Positions 41,996 to 50,005 of a stretch of 64,000 bases of DNA are shown here, piece by piece. Each line of letters opens with the position of its first letter. Position 1 is the stretch's first letter. The stretch is from contig NZ_CP137573.1 in NCBI RefSeq assembly GCF_033343995.1, positions 5,675,001 to 5,739,000 on the forward strand. Reading direction: 5' to 3'. Source of the DNA: Streptomyces sp. HUAS YS2. GTDB taxonomy: Bacteria; Actinomycetota; Actinomycetes; Streptomycetales; Streptomycetaceae. The translations under genes and the position numbers were made by a program. Under the pieces are notes generated by a model. It did no database searches. It had not been told where the DNA came from and saw nothing but the letters and a program-made list of their open reading frames with translations.

Positions 41996-43648
41996 TCAGA
42001 TTGCCCACCAGGTACAGGAATCGGCGGCAACCCGGACGTCCTGTACATCCTCGCGGGCAGTGCCGACGGCGTCCTCCGCGCTGCTCAGCAGCAGCCGCGG
42101 CGCCTTCGCCGGGAGTTCCAGCTCCACGTCGTCGGCACCGGTGTTCAGGACCACCAGCACGTCGCCCTCCGCCGCCCGTCGCCGGAACACCAGCACGCCC
42201 TCCGGGGCGGGCAGCCACTCCACGCCCTCGCCCGCGCCGAGCGCCGGGTGGGCGCGGCGCAGTTCCAGGGCGCGGCGGTACAGCTCGAGCACCGAGGCCG
42301 GGTCGCCGGTCTGCGCCTCGACGCTCAGCCCGCTCCAGTCCGCGGGCTGCGGGAGCCAGGAGCCGCCGGGCCCGAAGCCGTACGAGGGGCCTCGGAGCGT
42401 CCACGGCAGCGGCACCCGGCAGCCGTCGCGGAGCCCGTCCTGTCCCTCGCCGCGCCAGAACGCCGGGTCCTGGCGGAGTTCGTCCGGCAGCTCCGCCACC
42501 TCCGGCAGTCCCAGCTCCTCGCCCTGGTAGACGTACGCCGAGCCGGGTAGCGCCAGCATCAGCAGCGCCGCCGCCCGGGCCCGCGCCAGGCCGCCGTACC
42601 GGGTGCGGTGCCGGACCACGTCGTGGTTGGAGAGCACCCAGGTCGTCGGCGCGCCGACCGCCGTGGTGGCGCGCAGCGACTCGTCGATCACCCGGTGCAG
42701 CGCCGCCGCGTCCCAGGGGCAGTTCAGGAACTGGAAGTTGAACGCCTGGTGGAGTTCGTCGGGGCGCACGTACAGGGCGAGCCGCTCCGGCGTGGGCGCC
42801 CAGGCCTCGGCGACGCCGATGCGGCCGGGGCCGTACGACTCCAGCAGGCGCCGCCAGCCGCGGTGGATCTCGTGCACCCCGTCCTGGTCGAAGAACGGCA
42901 GCCGCTGGGTGCCGATGAGGCTGGCCTGCTTGCCGTGCCCGATGTCGGGCAGGCCGTCCGCCTTGACCATGCCGTGCGCCACATCGATCCGGAAGCCGTC
43001 CACGCCCAGGTCCAGCCAGAACCGCAGCACCGAGTCGAATTCGGCCCGGACCCCGGCGTCGTTCCAGTTCAGGTCGGGCTGCTCGGGCGCGAAGAGATGG
43101 AGGTACCAGGACCCGTCGGCGACCCGGGTCCACGCGGGGCCGCCGAAGACCGACTCCCAGTCGTTGGGCGGCTCGGCTCCGTCCGGGCCGCGGCCGGGCC
43201 GGAACACGTACCGGTCCCGCTCGGGGCCGGCGCCCGCCCGGGCCGCCTCGAACCACGGGTGCCGCTCGGAGGTGTGGTTCGGGACGATGTCGACGATCAC
43301 CTTCAGGCCCAGCTCGTGCGCGGCGCGGACCAGGTCGTCGGCGTCCTGGAGGTCGCCGAAGACGGGGTCGACGGCCCGGTAGTCGGCGACGTCGTAGCCG
43401 CCGTCGGCCTGCGGGGAGGCGTAGAACGGGGTCAGCCAGACCGCGTCGACGCCCAGCCGGGCCAGGTGCGGCAGCCGCTCGCGGGCGCCGCGCAGGTCCC
43501 CGACGCCGTCGCCGTCGCTGTCCGCGAAGGAGCGGACGTACACCTGATAGATGACGGCGTCCCGCCACCACGGGGCCGTCGGGCCGGAAGACCCGTCGCA
43601 AGGGCTTGCAAGCCGTGCCGGCGGCGGGGAGGTCAGTTCCTGGGCCAT
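41996..43648 (-). CDS. GH13 alpha-glucosidase, copy 1
   Basis: 550 residues, cytoplasmic, exactly as long as copy 2 at 47176. The catalytic triad is Asp222 (GVDGFRIDVAHG), Glu281 (VAEAWAP) and Asp343 (LSNHD). The opening WWRDAVIYQVYVRSFADSDGDGVGD and the loop PQADGGYDVADY mark alpha-1,4-glucosidases/oligo-1,6-glucosidases. It should split imported maltodextrins to glucose. In its 5' end lies a perfect palindrome GGCTTGCAAGCC (43603-43614) that may be an operator. It diverges from malE; malR follows 25 bases behind. Confidence 0.92.
   Translation of the reverse strand: MAQELTSPPPARLASPCDGSSGPTAPWWRDAVIYQVYVRSFADSDGDGVGDLRGARERLPHLARLGVDAVWLTPFYASPQADGGYDVADYRAVDPVFGDLQDADDLVRAAHELGLKVIVDIVPNHTSERHPWFEAARAGAGPERDRYVFRPGRGPDGAEPPNDWESVFGGPAWTRVADGSWYLHLFAPEQPDLNWNDAGVRAEFDSVLRFWLDLGVDGFRIDVAHGMVKADGLPDIGHGKQASLIGTQRLPFFDQDGVHEIHRGWRRLLESYGPGRIGVAEAWAPTPERLALYVRPDELHQAFNFQFLNCPWDAAALHRVIDESLRATTAVGAPTTWVLSNHDVVRHRTRYGGLARARAAALLMLALPGSAYVYQGEELGLPEVAELPDELRQDPAFWRGEGQDGLRDGCRVPLPWTLRGPSYGFGPGGSWLPQPADWSGLSVEAQTGDPASVLELYRRALELRRAHPALGAGEGVEWLPAPEGVLVFRRRAAEGDVLVVLNTGADDVELELPAKAPRLLLSSAEDAVGTAREDVQDVRVAADSCTWWAI
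43603..43614. promoter_or_regulatory. Palindrome GGCTTGCAAGCC inside the 5' end of glucosidase gene 1
   Basis: A perfect 12-bp palindrome containing the CTTGCAAG core shared with the upstream MalR-type sites. It lies about 12-15 codons into the coding sequence, a position from which a bound LacI protein could block elongation. Confidence 0.55.
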
Positions 43649-43668
43649 GTGCGGTGTCCCTCTCGGTC

Positions 43669-43716
43669 CTGCAACCAGTCCTGCAAAGCCTTGCAGACCC
43701 CGTACGGGCGCTGCAA
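43669..43716. promoter_or_regulatory. Cluster of CTGCAA/TTGCAG operator half-sites (MalR-type)
   Basis: Half-sites at 43669-43674, 43681-43686, 43691-43696 and 43711-43716. The middle two form the perfect palindrome CTGCAAAGCCTTGCAG (43681-43696, arms of 6 with a 4-base centre). It lies 20-70 bases before the start of glucosidase gene 1, in the 289-base divergent region. Confidence 0.7.
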
Positions 43717-43796
43717 GGGCGCAACGGCGCAGTCCACGCGCGTGTCAAGCGATCTGTCGGCAACTGTACGGACACGCGGATGTAACGATCCGCTGG

Positions 43797-43819
43797 CCTT
43801 GCAGAAAGTTCTCGCAAGG
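43797..43819. promoter_or_regulatory. MalR-type operator upstream of malE
   Basis: CCTTGC and GCAAGG are perfect complements separated by 11 bases, with AGAA/TTCT pairing partly inside. It lies about 120 bases before malE, just upstream of a possible TTTCGG-N17-TACGTT promoter (-10 at 43845-43850). Confidence 0.65.
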
Positions 43820-43937
43820 TCTTTCGGCTTGTTTTCATCCCTGTTACGTTCCTGGCAACCCGGCGCGCCGCGAGGGAGCGGTCGCAGAGGTCAGGTCTTC
43901 GCCCCTCTTCCCCCCGGGATCTGTTGAAGGAGTTCAC

Positions 43938-45212
43938 ATGCGGCGTGGCATAGCGGCCACCGCGCTGGTCGCGGCCCTGGGTCTGACCGTTGCGGCGTGC
44001 GGAAGCGACGACGGTCAGGACGGCGACAAGAAGAGCTCGGGCGAGCTCTCCGGCACCGTCACCTTCTGGGACACCTCGAACGAGGCCGAGAAGGGCACCT
44101 ACCAGGCGCTCGCCGAGGGCTTCACCAAGCTCCACCCCAAGGTGAAGGTCAAGTACGTCAACGTTCCCTTCGGCGAGGCCAACGCCAAGTTCAAGAACGC
44201 GGCCGGCGGCAACTCGGGCGCCCCGGACGTCATGCGCACCGAGGTCGCCTGGGTCGCCGACTTCGCGAGCCTCGGCTACCTCGCCCCGCTCGACGGCACC
44301 CCTGCCATCGAGAAGCAGAACGACTGGCTGCCGCAGGCCGCCGCGTCCACGAAGTTCAACGACAAGACCTACGCGGTCCCGCAGGTCATCGACACGATGG
44401 CGCTCTTCTACAACAAGAAGATGCTCGCGGACGCCGGCGTCGAGGTGCCGAAGACGCTCACCGAGCTGAAGGCCGCCTCGAAGAAGATCAGCGAGAAGTC
44501 GCCCGGCAAGACCGGCCTCTACCTGCGCGGCGACGACCCGTACTGGTTCCTCCCCTTCCTGTACGGCGAGGGCGGCGACATGGTCGACGCCAAGGGCAAG
44601 AAGGTCGTCATCGACAACCCGGCCGGCGTCAACGCGTACAAGACCATCAAGGACCTGGTCGACTCGAAGGCGGCGATCACCGACGCCTCCGACGGCTGGA
44701 ACAACATGCAGAACGCGTTCAAGACCGGCAAGGTCGCGATGATGCTCAACGGCCCGTGGGCCATCGAGGACTCCCGCGCCGGCGCCGAGTTCAAGGACCC
44801 GAAGAACCTCGGCATCGCCCCGGTCCCGGCCGGCAGCGTCGCCCAGGGCTCCCCGCAGGGCGGCTGGAACCTCTCCGTCTACGCCGGTTCCAAGAACCTG
44901 GACGCCTCCTACGAGTTCGCCAAGTACATGAGCTCCGCCAAGGTCCAGCAGCAGACCACCGAGAAGCTGAGCCTGCTGCCGACCCGCACCTCGGTCTACG
45001 CGCAGCCGACCGTCGCGAGCAACGAGATGGTCCAGTTCTTCAAGCCGGCCGTCGACAAGGCCGTCGAGCGCCCGTGGATCCCGCAGGGCAACTCGCTCTT
45101 CGAGCCGATCAAGCTGCAGATGGCCAACGTCCTGGGCGGCAAGGCCTCCCCGGAGAAGGCGGCGGCCGACACCGGCGAGGCGTACCGCAAGCTCCTCAAG
45201 GACTACAAGTAA
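43938..45212 (+). CDS. malE: Maltose/maltodextrin-binding lipoprotein
   Basis: 424 residues. The signal ends LGLTVAAC (Cys21), so the protein is a membrane-tethered solute-binding lipoprotein. Motifs typical of sugar-binding proteins follow: GTVTFWDTSNEAEKGTY, VNVPFGEANAKFKNAAGG, PDVMRTEVAWVADFASLG and MMLNGPWAIEDSRA. It captures maltodextrins released by the amylases encoded downstream. GAAGGAG stands 6-8 bases before ATG 43938. It heads malEFG and is expected to be repressed by MalR and induced by maltose. Confidence 0.95.
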   Translation: MRRGIAATALVAALGLTVAACGSDDGQDGDKKSSGELSGTVTFWDTSNEAEKGTYQALAEGFTKLHPKVKVKYVNVPFGEANAKFKNAAGGNSGAPDVMRTEVAWVADFASLGYLAPLDGTPAIEKQNDWLPQAAASTKFNDKTYAVPQVIDTMALFYNKKMLADAGVEVPKTLTELKAASKKISEKSPGKTGLYLRGDDPYWFLPFLYGEGGDMVDAKGKKVVIDNPAGVNAYKTIKDLVDSKAAITDASDGWNNMQNAFKTGKVAMMLNGPWAIEDSRAGAEFKDPKNLGIAPVPAGSVAQGSPQGGWNLSVYAGSKNLDASYEFAKYMSSAKVQQQTTEKLSLLPTRTSVYAQPTVASNEMVQFFKPAVDKAVERPWIPQGNSLFEPIKLQMANVLGGKASPEKAAADTGEAYRKLLKDYK

Positions 45213-45236
45213 AGAGTGAGAAGGGCTGACCGACCC

Positions 45237-46247
45237 ATGGCTGTCGACACCAGCCAGTCGGTGGCGAAGGCCGCGGGCGCGCACAGCGCCCGCGGCCGCG
45301 GCCGCCGCACTGACAAGCACCCGGGCAGGCTGCGTCACGCGCTGGCCACCCACTGGTACGCCTGGAGCATGATCGCCCCGGTGGTGATCGTGATCGGCGT
45401 GATCATCGGCTATCCGCTGGTGCGCGGCGTCTACCTGTCGCTGACCGACGCCAACGAGGCGAACGTCGAGCGCACGATCGGCGTCAACCACATCCCGGCC
45501 ACCTACGAGTTCGTCGGTCTCGACAACTACAAGGCGGTCCTCACCGACAGCGTCTTCTGGGACCGGCTCGGCTGGACCCTGGTGTGGACCGTGGTCTGCG
45601 TCGCCCTCTCCTTCGGCCTCGGACTCGTCCTGGCCAACATGCTGAACCGCAAGATCAAGGGACGCGGCTTCTACCGCATGGCCCTGATCCTGCCCTGGGC
45701 CGTGCCGGCCTTCGTCTCCGTCTTCACCTGGCGGCTGCTCTTCAACGAGCGCAACGGCCTGTTCAACAAGCTGCTCCAGGGCGGCGGGATCGACGCCATC
45801 GGCTGGCTCAACGACCCCACCTGGGCCAAGGTCTCCGTCATCGCGGTGAACGTCTGGCTCGGCGTGCCCTTCATGCTCGTCGCCGTCCTCGGCGGGCTGC
45901 AGTCCATCCCCGGCGAGCTGTACGAGGCCGCCGAGATGGACGGCGCGAGCGCCTGGCAGCGCTTCCGGCACATCACGATGCCGGGTCTGCGTCCGGTCGC
46001 CTCCACGGTGATCCTGCTCAGCGCCATCTGGACCTTCAACATGTTCCCGGTGATCTTCCTGCTGACGCGGGGCGGCCCGGGCGACTCCACCGAGATCCTC
46101 GTGACGTACGCGTACCGGCTCTCGTTCGTCAACAGCCCGCGCGACTACGCGGCCTCCGCCGCCTGGGGCGTGGTGATCCTGCTCCTCCTGTCGGTGATCG
46201 CGGTCGTCTACCGCCGTGCGCTCAAGAAGCAGGGAGACCAGTGGTGA
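45237..46247 (+). CDS. malF: Maltose ABC transporter permease MalF
   Basis: 336 residues. A basic cytoplasmic tail (residues 1-45) precedes six helices. The coupling-helix EAA motif is EAAEMDGASAWQRFRHITMPGLRP. Unlike E. coli MalF it lacks the large second periplasmic domain, as is usual for actinobacterial sugar transporters. The start is ATG 45237, 24 bases after malE; a GTG at 45216 is in frame but has no ribosome site. Confidence 0.94.
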   Translation: MAVDTSQSVAKAAGAHSARGRGRRTDKHPGRLRHALATHWYAWSMIAPVVIVIGVIIGYPLVRGVYLSLTDANEANVERTIGVNHIPATYEFVGLDNYKAVLTDSVFWDRLGWTLVWTVVCVALSFGLGLVLANMLNRKIKGRGFYRMALILPWAVPAFVSVFTWRLLFNERNGLFNKLLQGGGIDAIGWLNDPTWAKVSVIAVNVWLGVPFMLVAVLGGLQSIPGELYEAAEMDGASAWQRFRHITMPGLRPVASTVILLSAIWTFNMFPVIFLLTRGGPGDSTEILVTYAYRLSFVNSPRDYAASAAWGVVILLLLSVIAVVYRRALKKQGDQW

Positions 46248-47110
46248 CCGACAAGACCATGCCGACGCCCCGCAAGGTGCGGGCGCGCGGCGAACGCTCG
46301 CCGCTGGCCTCCGTCGGCCTGCACCTCACCCTGATCGTCGCCGCCGTCATCGCGGTCTTCCCGCCGCTGTGGCTGGTGGTCACGTCGTTCAAGCCGAAGA
46401 CGGACGCGTTCGACACCCACCTGGTGAAGAACTTCACCCTCGGCAACTACACCCACGTCATCAAGGACACCGAGTTCCTGACCTGGCTCGGCAACTCGCT
46501 GATCGTCGTCGGACTGACCACCGTCATCGGCGTGTTCATCTCCGCCACCACCGGCTACGCGGTCAGCCGCTTCCGCTTCCCGGGCCTGCGCCCGCTGATG
46601 TGGATGCTGCTCATCACCCAGATGTTCCCGGTCGCGATCCTCATCGTGCCGCTGTACAACCTGCTCGCCGGGCTCGGGCTGCTCAACCAGCCGGTCGGCC
46701 TGGTCGTCACCTACCTCACCGTCGCCGTGCCGTTCTGCGCCTGGATGATGAAGGGGTACTTCGACGGCATCCCGGTCGAGATCGACGAGGCCGGCAGGGT
46801 CGACGGACTCAACCCCTTCGGCACCTTCTGGCGGCTGATCATGCCGCTCGCCAAGCCGGGCCTCGCGGTCACCGCGTTCTACACCTTCATCACCGGCTGG
46901 GCCGAGGTCGCCTACGCGTCCGCGTTCATGACCGGCGAGGAGAACCTCACGCTCGCCGGCGGCCTGCAGTCCTTCGTCAACCAGTACACCGCCGAGTGGG
47001 GCTCGCTGACCGCCGCGGCCGTCCTGATCGCCGCCCCGGCCGCGGTGGTCTTCGGACTCGTCCAGCGCCACCTGGTCTCCGGCCTGACCGCCGGCGCGAC
47101 CAAGTCGTAG
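46244..47110 (+). CDS. malG: Maltose ABC transporter permease MalG
   Basis: 288 residues, six helices. The EAA loop here begins EIDEAGRVDGLNPFGTFWRLIMPLAKPG. GTG 46244 overlaps the malF stop codon (GTGA), so the two permease subunits are made in step. The ATPase is missing from the locus; Streptomyces supply it from the shared msiK gene elsewhere. Confidence 0.94.
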   Translation: MTDKTMPTPRKVRARGERSPLASVGLHLTLIVAAVIAVFPPLWLVVTSFKPKTDAFDTHLVKNFTLGNYTHVIKDTEFLTWLGNSLIVVGLTTVIGVFISATTGYAVSRFRFPGLRPLMWMLLITQMFPVAILIVPLYNLLAGLGLLNQPVGLVVTYLTVAVPFCAWMMKGYFDGIPVEIDEAGRVDGLNPFGTFWRLIMPLAKPGLAVTAFYTFITGWAEVAYASAFMTGEENLTLAGGLQSFVNQYTAEWGSLTAAAVLIAAPAAVVFGLVQRHLVSGLTAGATKS

Positions 47111-47175
47111 GCGCCGCGGTGTCCGGGCCGCCGCCCTCCTCCGTACGCACTCGCCCCTTACTACCCAGGGAAGAC

Positions 47176-48828
47176 ATGACCCAGCACCTCGCCGCCCCCG
47201 CAGCCGACCCGACCACCGGCACGGACACGGGCTGGTGGCGCGACGCGGTGATCTACCAGGTCTATCCGCGCAGCTTCGCCGACGGAAACGGCGACGGGAT
47301 GGGCGACCTGGAGGGCATCCGCAGCCGGCTGCCGTACCTCAGGGACCTCGGCGTCGACGCCGTCTGGCTCAGCCCGTTCTACGCCTCCCCGCAGGCCGAC
47401 GCCGGCTACGACGTCGCCGACTACCGGGCCATCGACCCGATGTTCGGCAGCCTGCTCGACGCCGACGCGCTGATCCGCGAGGCGCACGAGCTGGGCCTGC
47501 GGATCATCGTCGACCTGGTGCCCAACCACTCCTCCGACCGGCACGAGTGGTTCCAGCGCGCGCTGCGCGAGGGCCCCGGCTCCCCGCTGCGCGAGCGCTA
47601 CCACTTCCGCCCCGGCAAGGGCGAGAACGGCGAACTGCCGCCCAACGACTGGGAGTCCATCTTCGGCGGCCCGGCCTGGACCCGCGTCGCGGACGGCGAG
47701 TGGTACCTCCACCTGTTCGCGCCCGAGCAGCCCGACTTCAACTGGGAACACCCCGCCGTCCGCGACGAGTTCCGCTCCATCCTGCGCTTCTGGCTCGACA
47801 TGGGCGTGGACGGCTTCCGCGTCGACGTCGCCCACGGCCTGGTCAAGGCCGAGGGCCTGCCCGACATCGGCAGCCACGACCAGCTGAAGCTGCTCGGCAA
47901 CGACGTCATGCCGTTCTTCGACCAGGACGGCGTCCACGAGATCTACCGCTCCTGGCGGCAGGTGCTCTCCGAGTACGACGGGGAGCGCGTCCTCGTCGCC
48001 GAGGCCTGGACCCCGACCGTCGAGCGCACCGCGAACTACGTGCGCCCCGACGAGATGCACCAGGCCTTCAACTTCCAGTACCTGGGCACGCATTGGGACG
48101 CCGCCGAGCTGCGTACCGTCATCGACGCCTCGCTGGAGGCGATGCGCCCGGTCGGCGCGCCCACCACCTGGGTGCTGTCCAACCACGACGTCACCCGGCA
48201 CGCCACCCGGTTCGCCAACCCGGCCGGCCTCGGCACCCAGCTGCGCACCCCCGGCGACCGGGAGCTCGGCCTGCGCCGGGCCCGCGCCGCGACGCTGCTG
48301 ATGCTGGCGCTGCCCGGCTCCGCGTACGTCTACCAGGGCGAGGAGCTCGGCCTGCCGGACGTCACCGACCTGCCGGACGAGGTGCGCCAGGACCCGTCGT
48401 TCTTCCGGGCCACCGGCCAGGACGGCTTCCGCGACGGCTGCCGGGTGCCGATCCCGTGGACCGTCGAGGGCAGCTCGTACGGCTTCGGCGCCGGTGGCTC
48501 CTGGCTGCCGCAGCCGACCGGCTGGGGGAGCCTGAGCGTCGAGGCGCAGGCCGGCGACCCGGGCTCCACCCTGGAGCTGTACCGCAGCGCGCTCGCCGTG
48601 CGGCGGGCGCGACCCGAACTCGGTGCGGGCGAGGGCGTCGAGTGGCTGGAGGCACCCGAGGGTGTGCTCTCCTTCCGCCGTGACGGCTTCGTCTGCACCG
48701 CCAACACCACCGGCCGGGCCATCACCGTCCCGCTGCCCGGCCGGTACATCCTCTCCAACGAGGAGATCAGGATCGTCGACGGCGCCGCCGAGGTGCCGGC
48801 CGACACCACCGTCTGGTGGGCGGTGTGA
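47176..48828 (+). CDS. GH13 alpha-glucosidase, copy 2 (AglA-like)
   Basis: 550 residues, cytoplasmic. The triad is Asp217 (GFRVDVAHG), Glu276 (VAEAW) and Asp338 (LSNHD). Long stretches match copy 1 at 41996 (PNDWES, FGGPAWTRVADG, YLHLFAPEQPD, LPGSAYVYQGEELGLP). It completes the malEFG operon, 65 bases after malG, as aglA does in S. coelicolor. The C-terminal beta-domain is a little shorter in segments, and its sugar-contacting loops differ from copy 1, so the two may prefer different chain lengths or linkages. The stop overlaps the next start (GTGA). Confidence 0.93.
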   Translation: MTQHLAAPAADPTTGTDTGWWRDAVIYQVYPRSFADGNGDGMGDLEGIRSRLPYLRDLGVDAVWLSPFYASPQADAGYDVADYRAIDPMFGSLLDADALIREAHELGLRIIVDLVPNHSSDRHEWFQRALREGPGSPLRERYHFRPGKGENGELPPNDWESIFGGPAWTRVADGEWYLHLFAPEQPDFNWEHPAVRDEFRSILRFWLDMGVDGFRVDVAHGLVKAEGLPDIGSHDQLKLLGNDVMPFFDQDGVHEIYRSWRQVLSEYDGERVLVAEAWTPTVERTANYVRPDEMHQAFNFQYLGTHWDAAELRTVIDASLEAMRPVGAPTTWVLSNHDVTRHATRFANPAGLGTQLRTPGDRELGLRRARAATLLMLALPGSAYVYQGEELGLPDVTDLPDEVRQDPSFFRATGQDGFRDGCRVPIPWTVEGSSYGFGAGGSWLPQPTGWGSLSVEAQAGDPGSTLELYRSALAVRRARPELGAGEGVEWLEAPEGVLSFRRDGFVCTANTTGRAITVPLPGRYILSNEEIRIVDGAAEVPADTTVWWAV

Positions 48829-49883
48829 CGATCCCCCTGCCGCGGGGCGCCGGAGGGGGCGCCCCGCGGCTCGCGGACCTCGCGGCCCAGTCCGGGGTCA
48901 GCGAGGCCACCGTCAGCCGGGTGCTCAACGGCAAGGTGGGCGTGGCCGACGCGACCCGGCACAAGGTGCTGGCCGCGCTCGACGTGCTCGGCTACGAGCG
49001 GCCGGTCCGGCTGAGACGGCGCAGCGCCGGCCTGGTCGGCCTGGTCGTGCCGGAGCTGATCAACCCGATCTTCCCGGCGTTTGCGCAGGTCGTGGAGCAG
49101 GTGCTCGCCGGGCACGGCTACACCCCGGTGCTGTGCACCCAGATGCCCGGCGGCGCGACCGAGGACGAACTCGTCGAGCAGCTGGTGGAGCGGGGTGTCG
49201 CCGGCATCGTCTTCCTGTCCGGGCTGCACGCCGACGCCACCGCCGATCCCGGGCGGTACGTCGAACTGGCCGCCCGGGGCGTCCCGTTCGTCCTCATCAA
49301 CGGCTTCAACGAGCGCATCGACGCCAACTTCGTCTCGCCGGACGACCGTTCGGCGGCACGGATGGCCGTCCAGCACCTGGTGGACCTGGGGCACGAGCGG
49401 ATCGGCCTGGCCATCGGCCCGACCCGGTACGTGCCGTCCCGGCGCAAGGCGGAGGGGTTCACCGCCGCGCTGCACGGCCTGCTCGGCATGGAGCGGGCGG
49501 CGGCGGAGGCGCACGTCCGGCCGACGCTGTTCGGCGTCGAGGGCGGTCACGCGGCCGCCGACCTGCTGCTCGACCAGGGCTGCACGGCGATCGTCTGCGG
49601 CTCCGACCTGATGGCACTGGGCGCGATCCGCGCCGTACGGGCGCGCGGGCTCGACGTGCCCCGGGACGTCTCCGTCGTCGGCTTCGACGACTCCCCGCTG
49701 ATCGCGTTCACCGACCCGCCGCTGACGACGGTGCGGCAGCCCGTGCAGGCGATGGCGACGGCGGCGGTGGGCACGCTGATCGAGGAGATCGAGGGGAACC
49801 CCGTGCAGCGCACGGAGTTCGTGTTCCAGCCGGAGCTGGTGGTGCGCGGTTCGACCGCGCAGGGGCCGCAACTTCTTTCGTAA
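48825..49883 (+). CDS. LacI-family regulator, paralogue of MalR
   Basis: 352 residues. Headpiece LADLAAQSGVSEATVSRVLNG is almost identical to that of MalR at 40936, and so is VVGFDDSPLIAFTDPPLTT, so it probably reads the same or a similar operator. The ligand-contacting loops differ (INPIFPAFAQVVEQ, NERIDANFVSPDDRS). GTG 48825 overlaps the glucosidase stop codon. The promoter of the secreted amylase follows directly behind it. Confidence 0.9.
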   Translation: MTIPLPRGAGGGAPRLADLAAQSGVSEATVSRVLNGKVGVADATRHKVLAALDVLGYERPVRLRRRSAGLVGLVVPELINPIFPAFAQVVEQVLAGHGYTPVLCTQMPGGATEDELVEQLVERGVAGIVFLSGLHADATADPGRYVELAARGVPFVLINGFNERIDANFVSPDDRSAARMAVQHLVDLGHERIGLAIGPTRYVPSRRKAEGFTAALHGLLGMERAAAEAHVRPTLFGVEGGHAAADLLLDQGCTAIVCGSDLMALGAIRAVRARGLDVPRDVSVVGFDDSPLIAFTDPPLTTVRQPVQAMATAAVGTLIEEIEGNPVQRTEFVFQPELVVRGSTAQGPQLLS

Positions 49884-49909
49884 CGACGTGCGTCGGGGCG
49901 TCCGGAGGG

Positions 49910-49938
49910 TTGACCGGACGTCAAGGCACCCCTACGGT
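49910..49938 (+). promoter_or_regulatory. Amylase promoter, TTGACC-N17-TACGGT
   Basis: TTGACC (49910-49915) and TACGGT (49933-49938) are separated by exactly 17 bases, a vegetative-type promoter. The predicted start is near 49945, giving a leader of about 60 bases that contains operator-like repeats. Confidence 0.75.
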
Positions 49939-49950
49939 CACGGCTGAAAA

Positions 49951-49982
49951 CAGTTGCTGTTACTTGCGGCAACTTCTTGCGA
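49951..49982 (+). promoter_or_regulatory. TTGC repeats downstream of the amylase promoter (probable LacI/MalR site)
   Basis: TTGC occurs at 49954, 49964 and 49977, within GTTGC-N11-GCAAC (inverted) and CTTGCGGC/CTTGCGAC (direct). Direct and inverted CTTGC-type repeats near amylase promoters are a known feature of Streptomyces starch control. Their position after the -10 box suits a road-block repressor. Confidence 0.55.
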
Positions 49983-50005
49983 CATCGACGTCAGCAGGAG
50001 GAACA

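Noticed and set aside
43742..43747. TTGACA on the minus strand as the -35 box of glucosidase gene 1
   Set aside because: No acceptable -10 hexamer lies 16-19 bases downstream.
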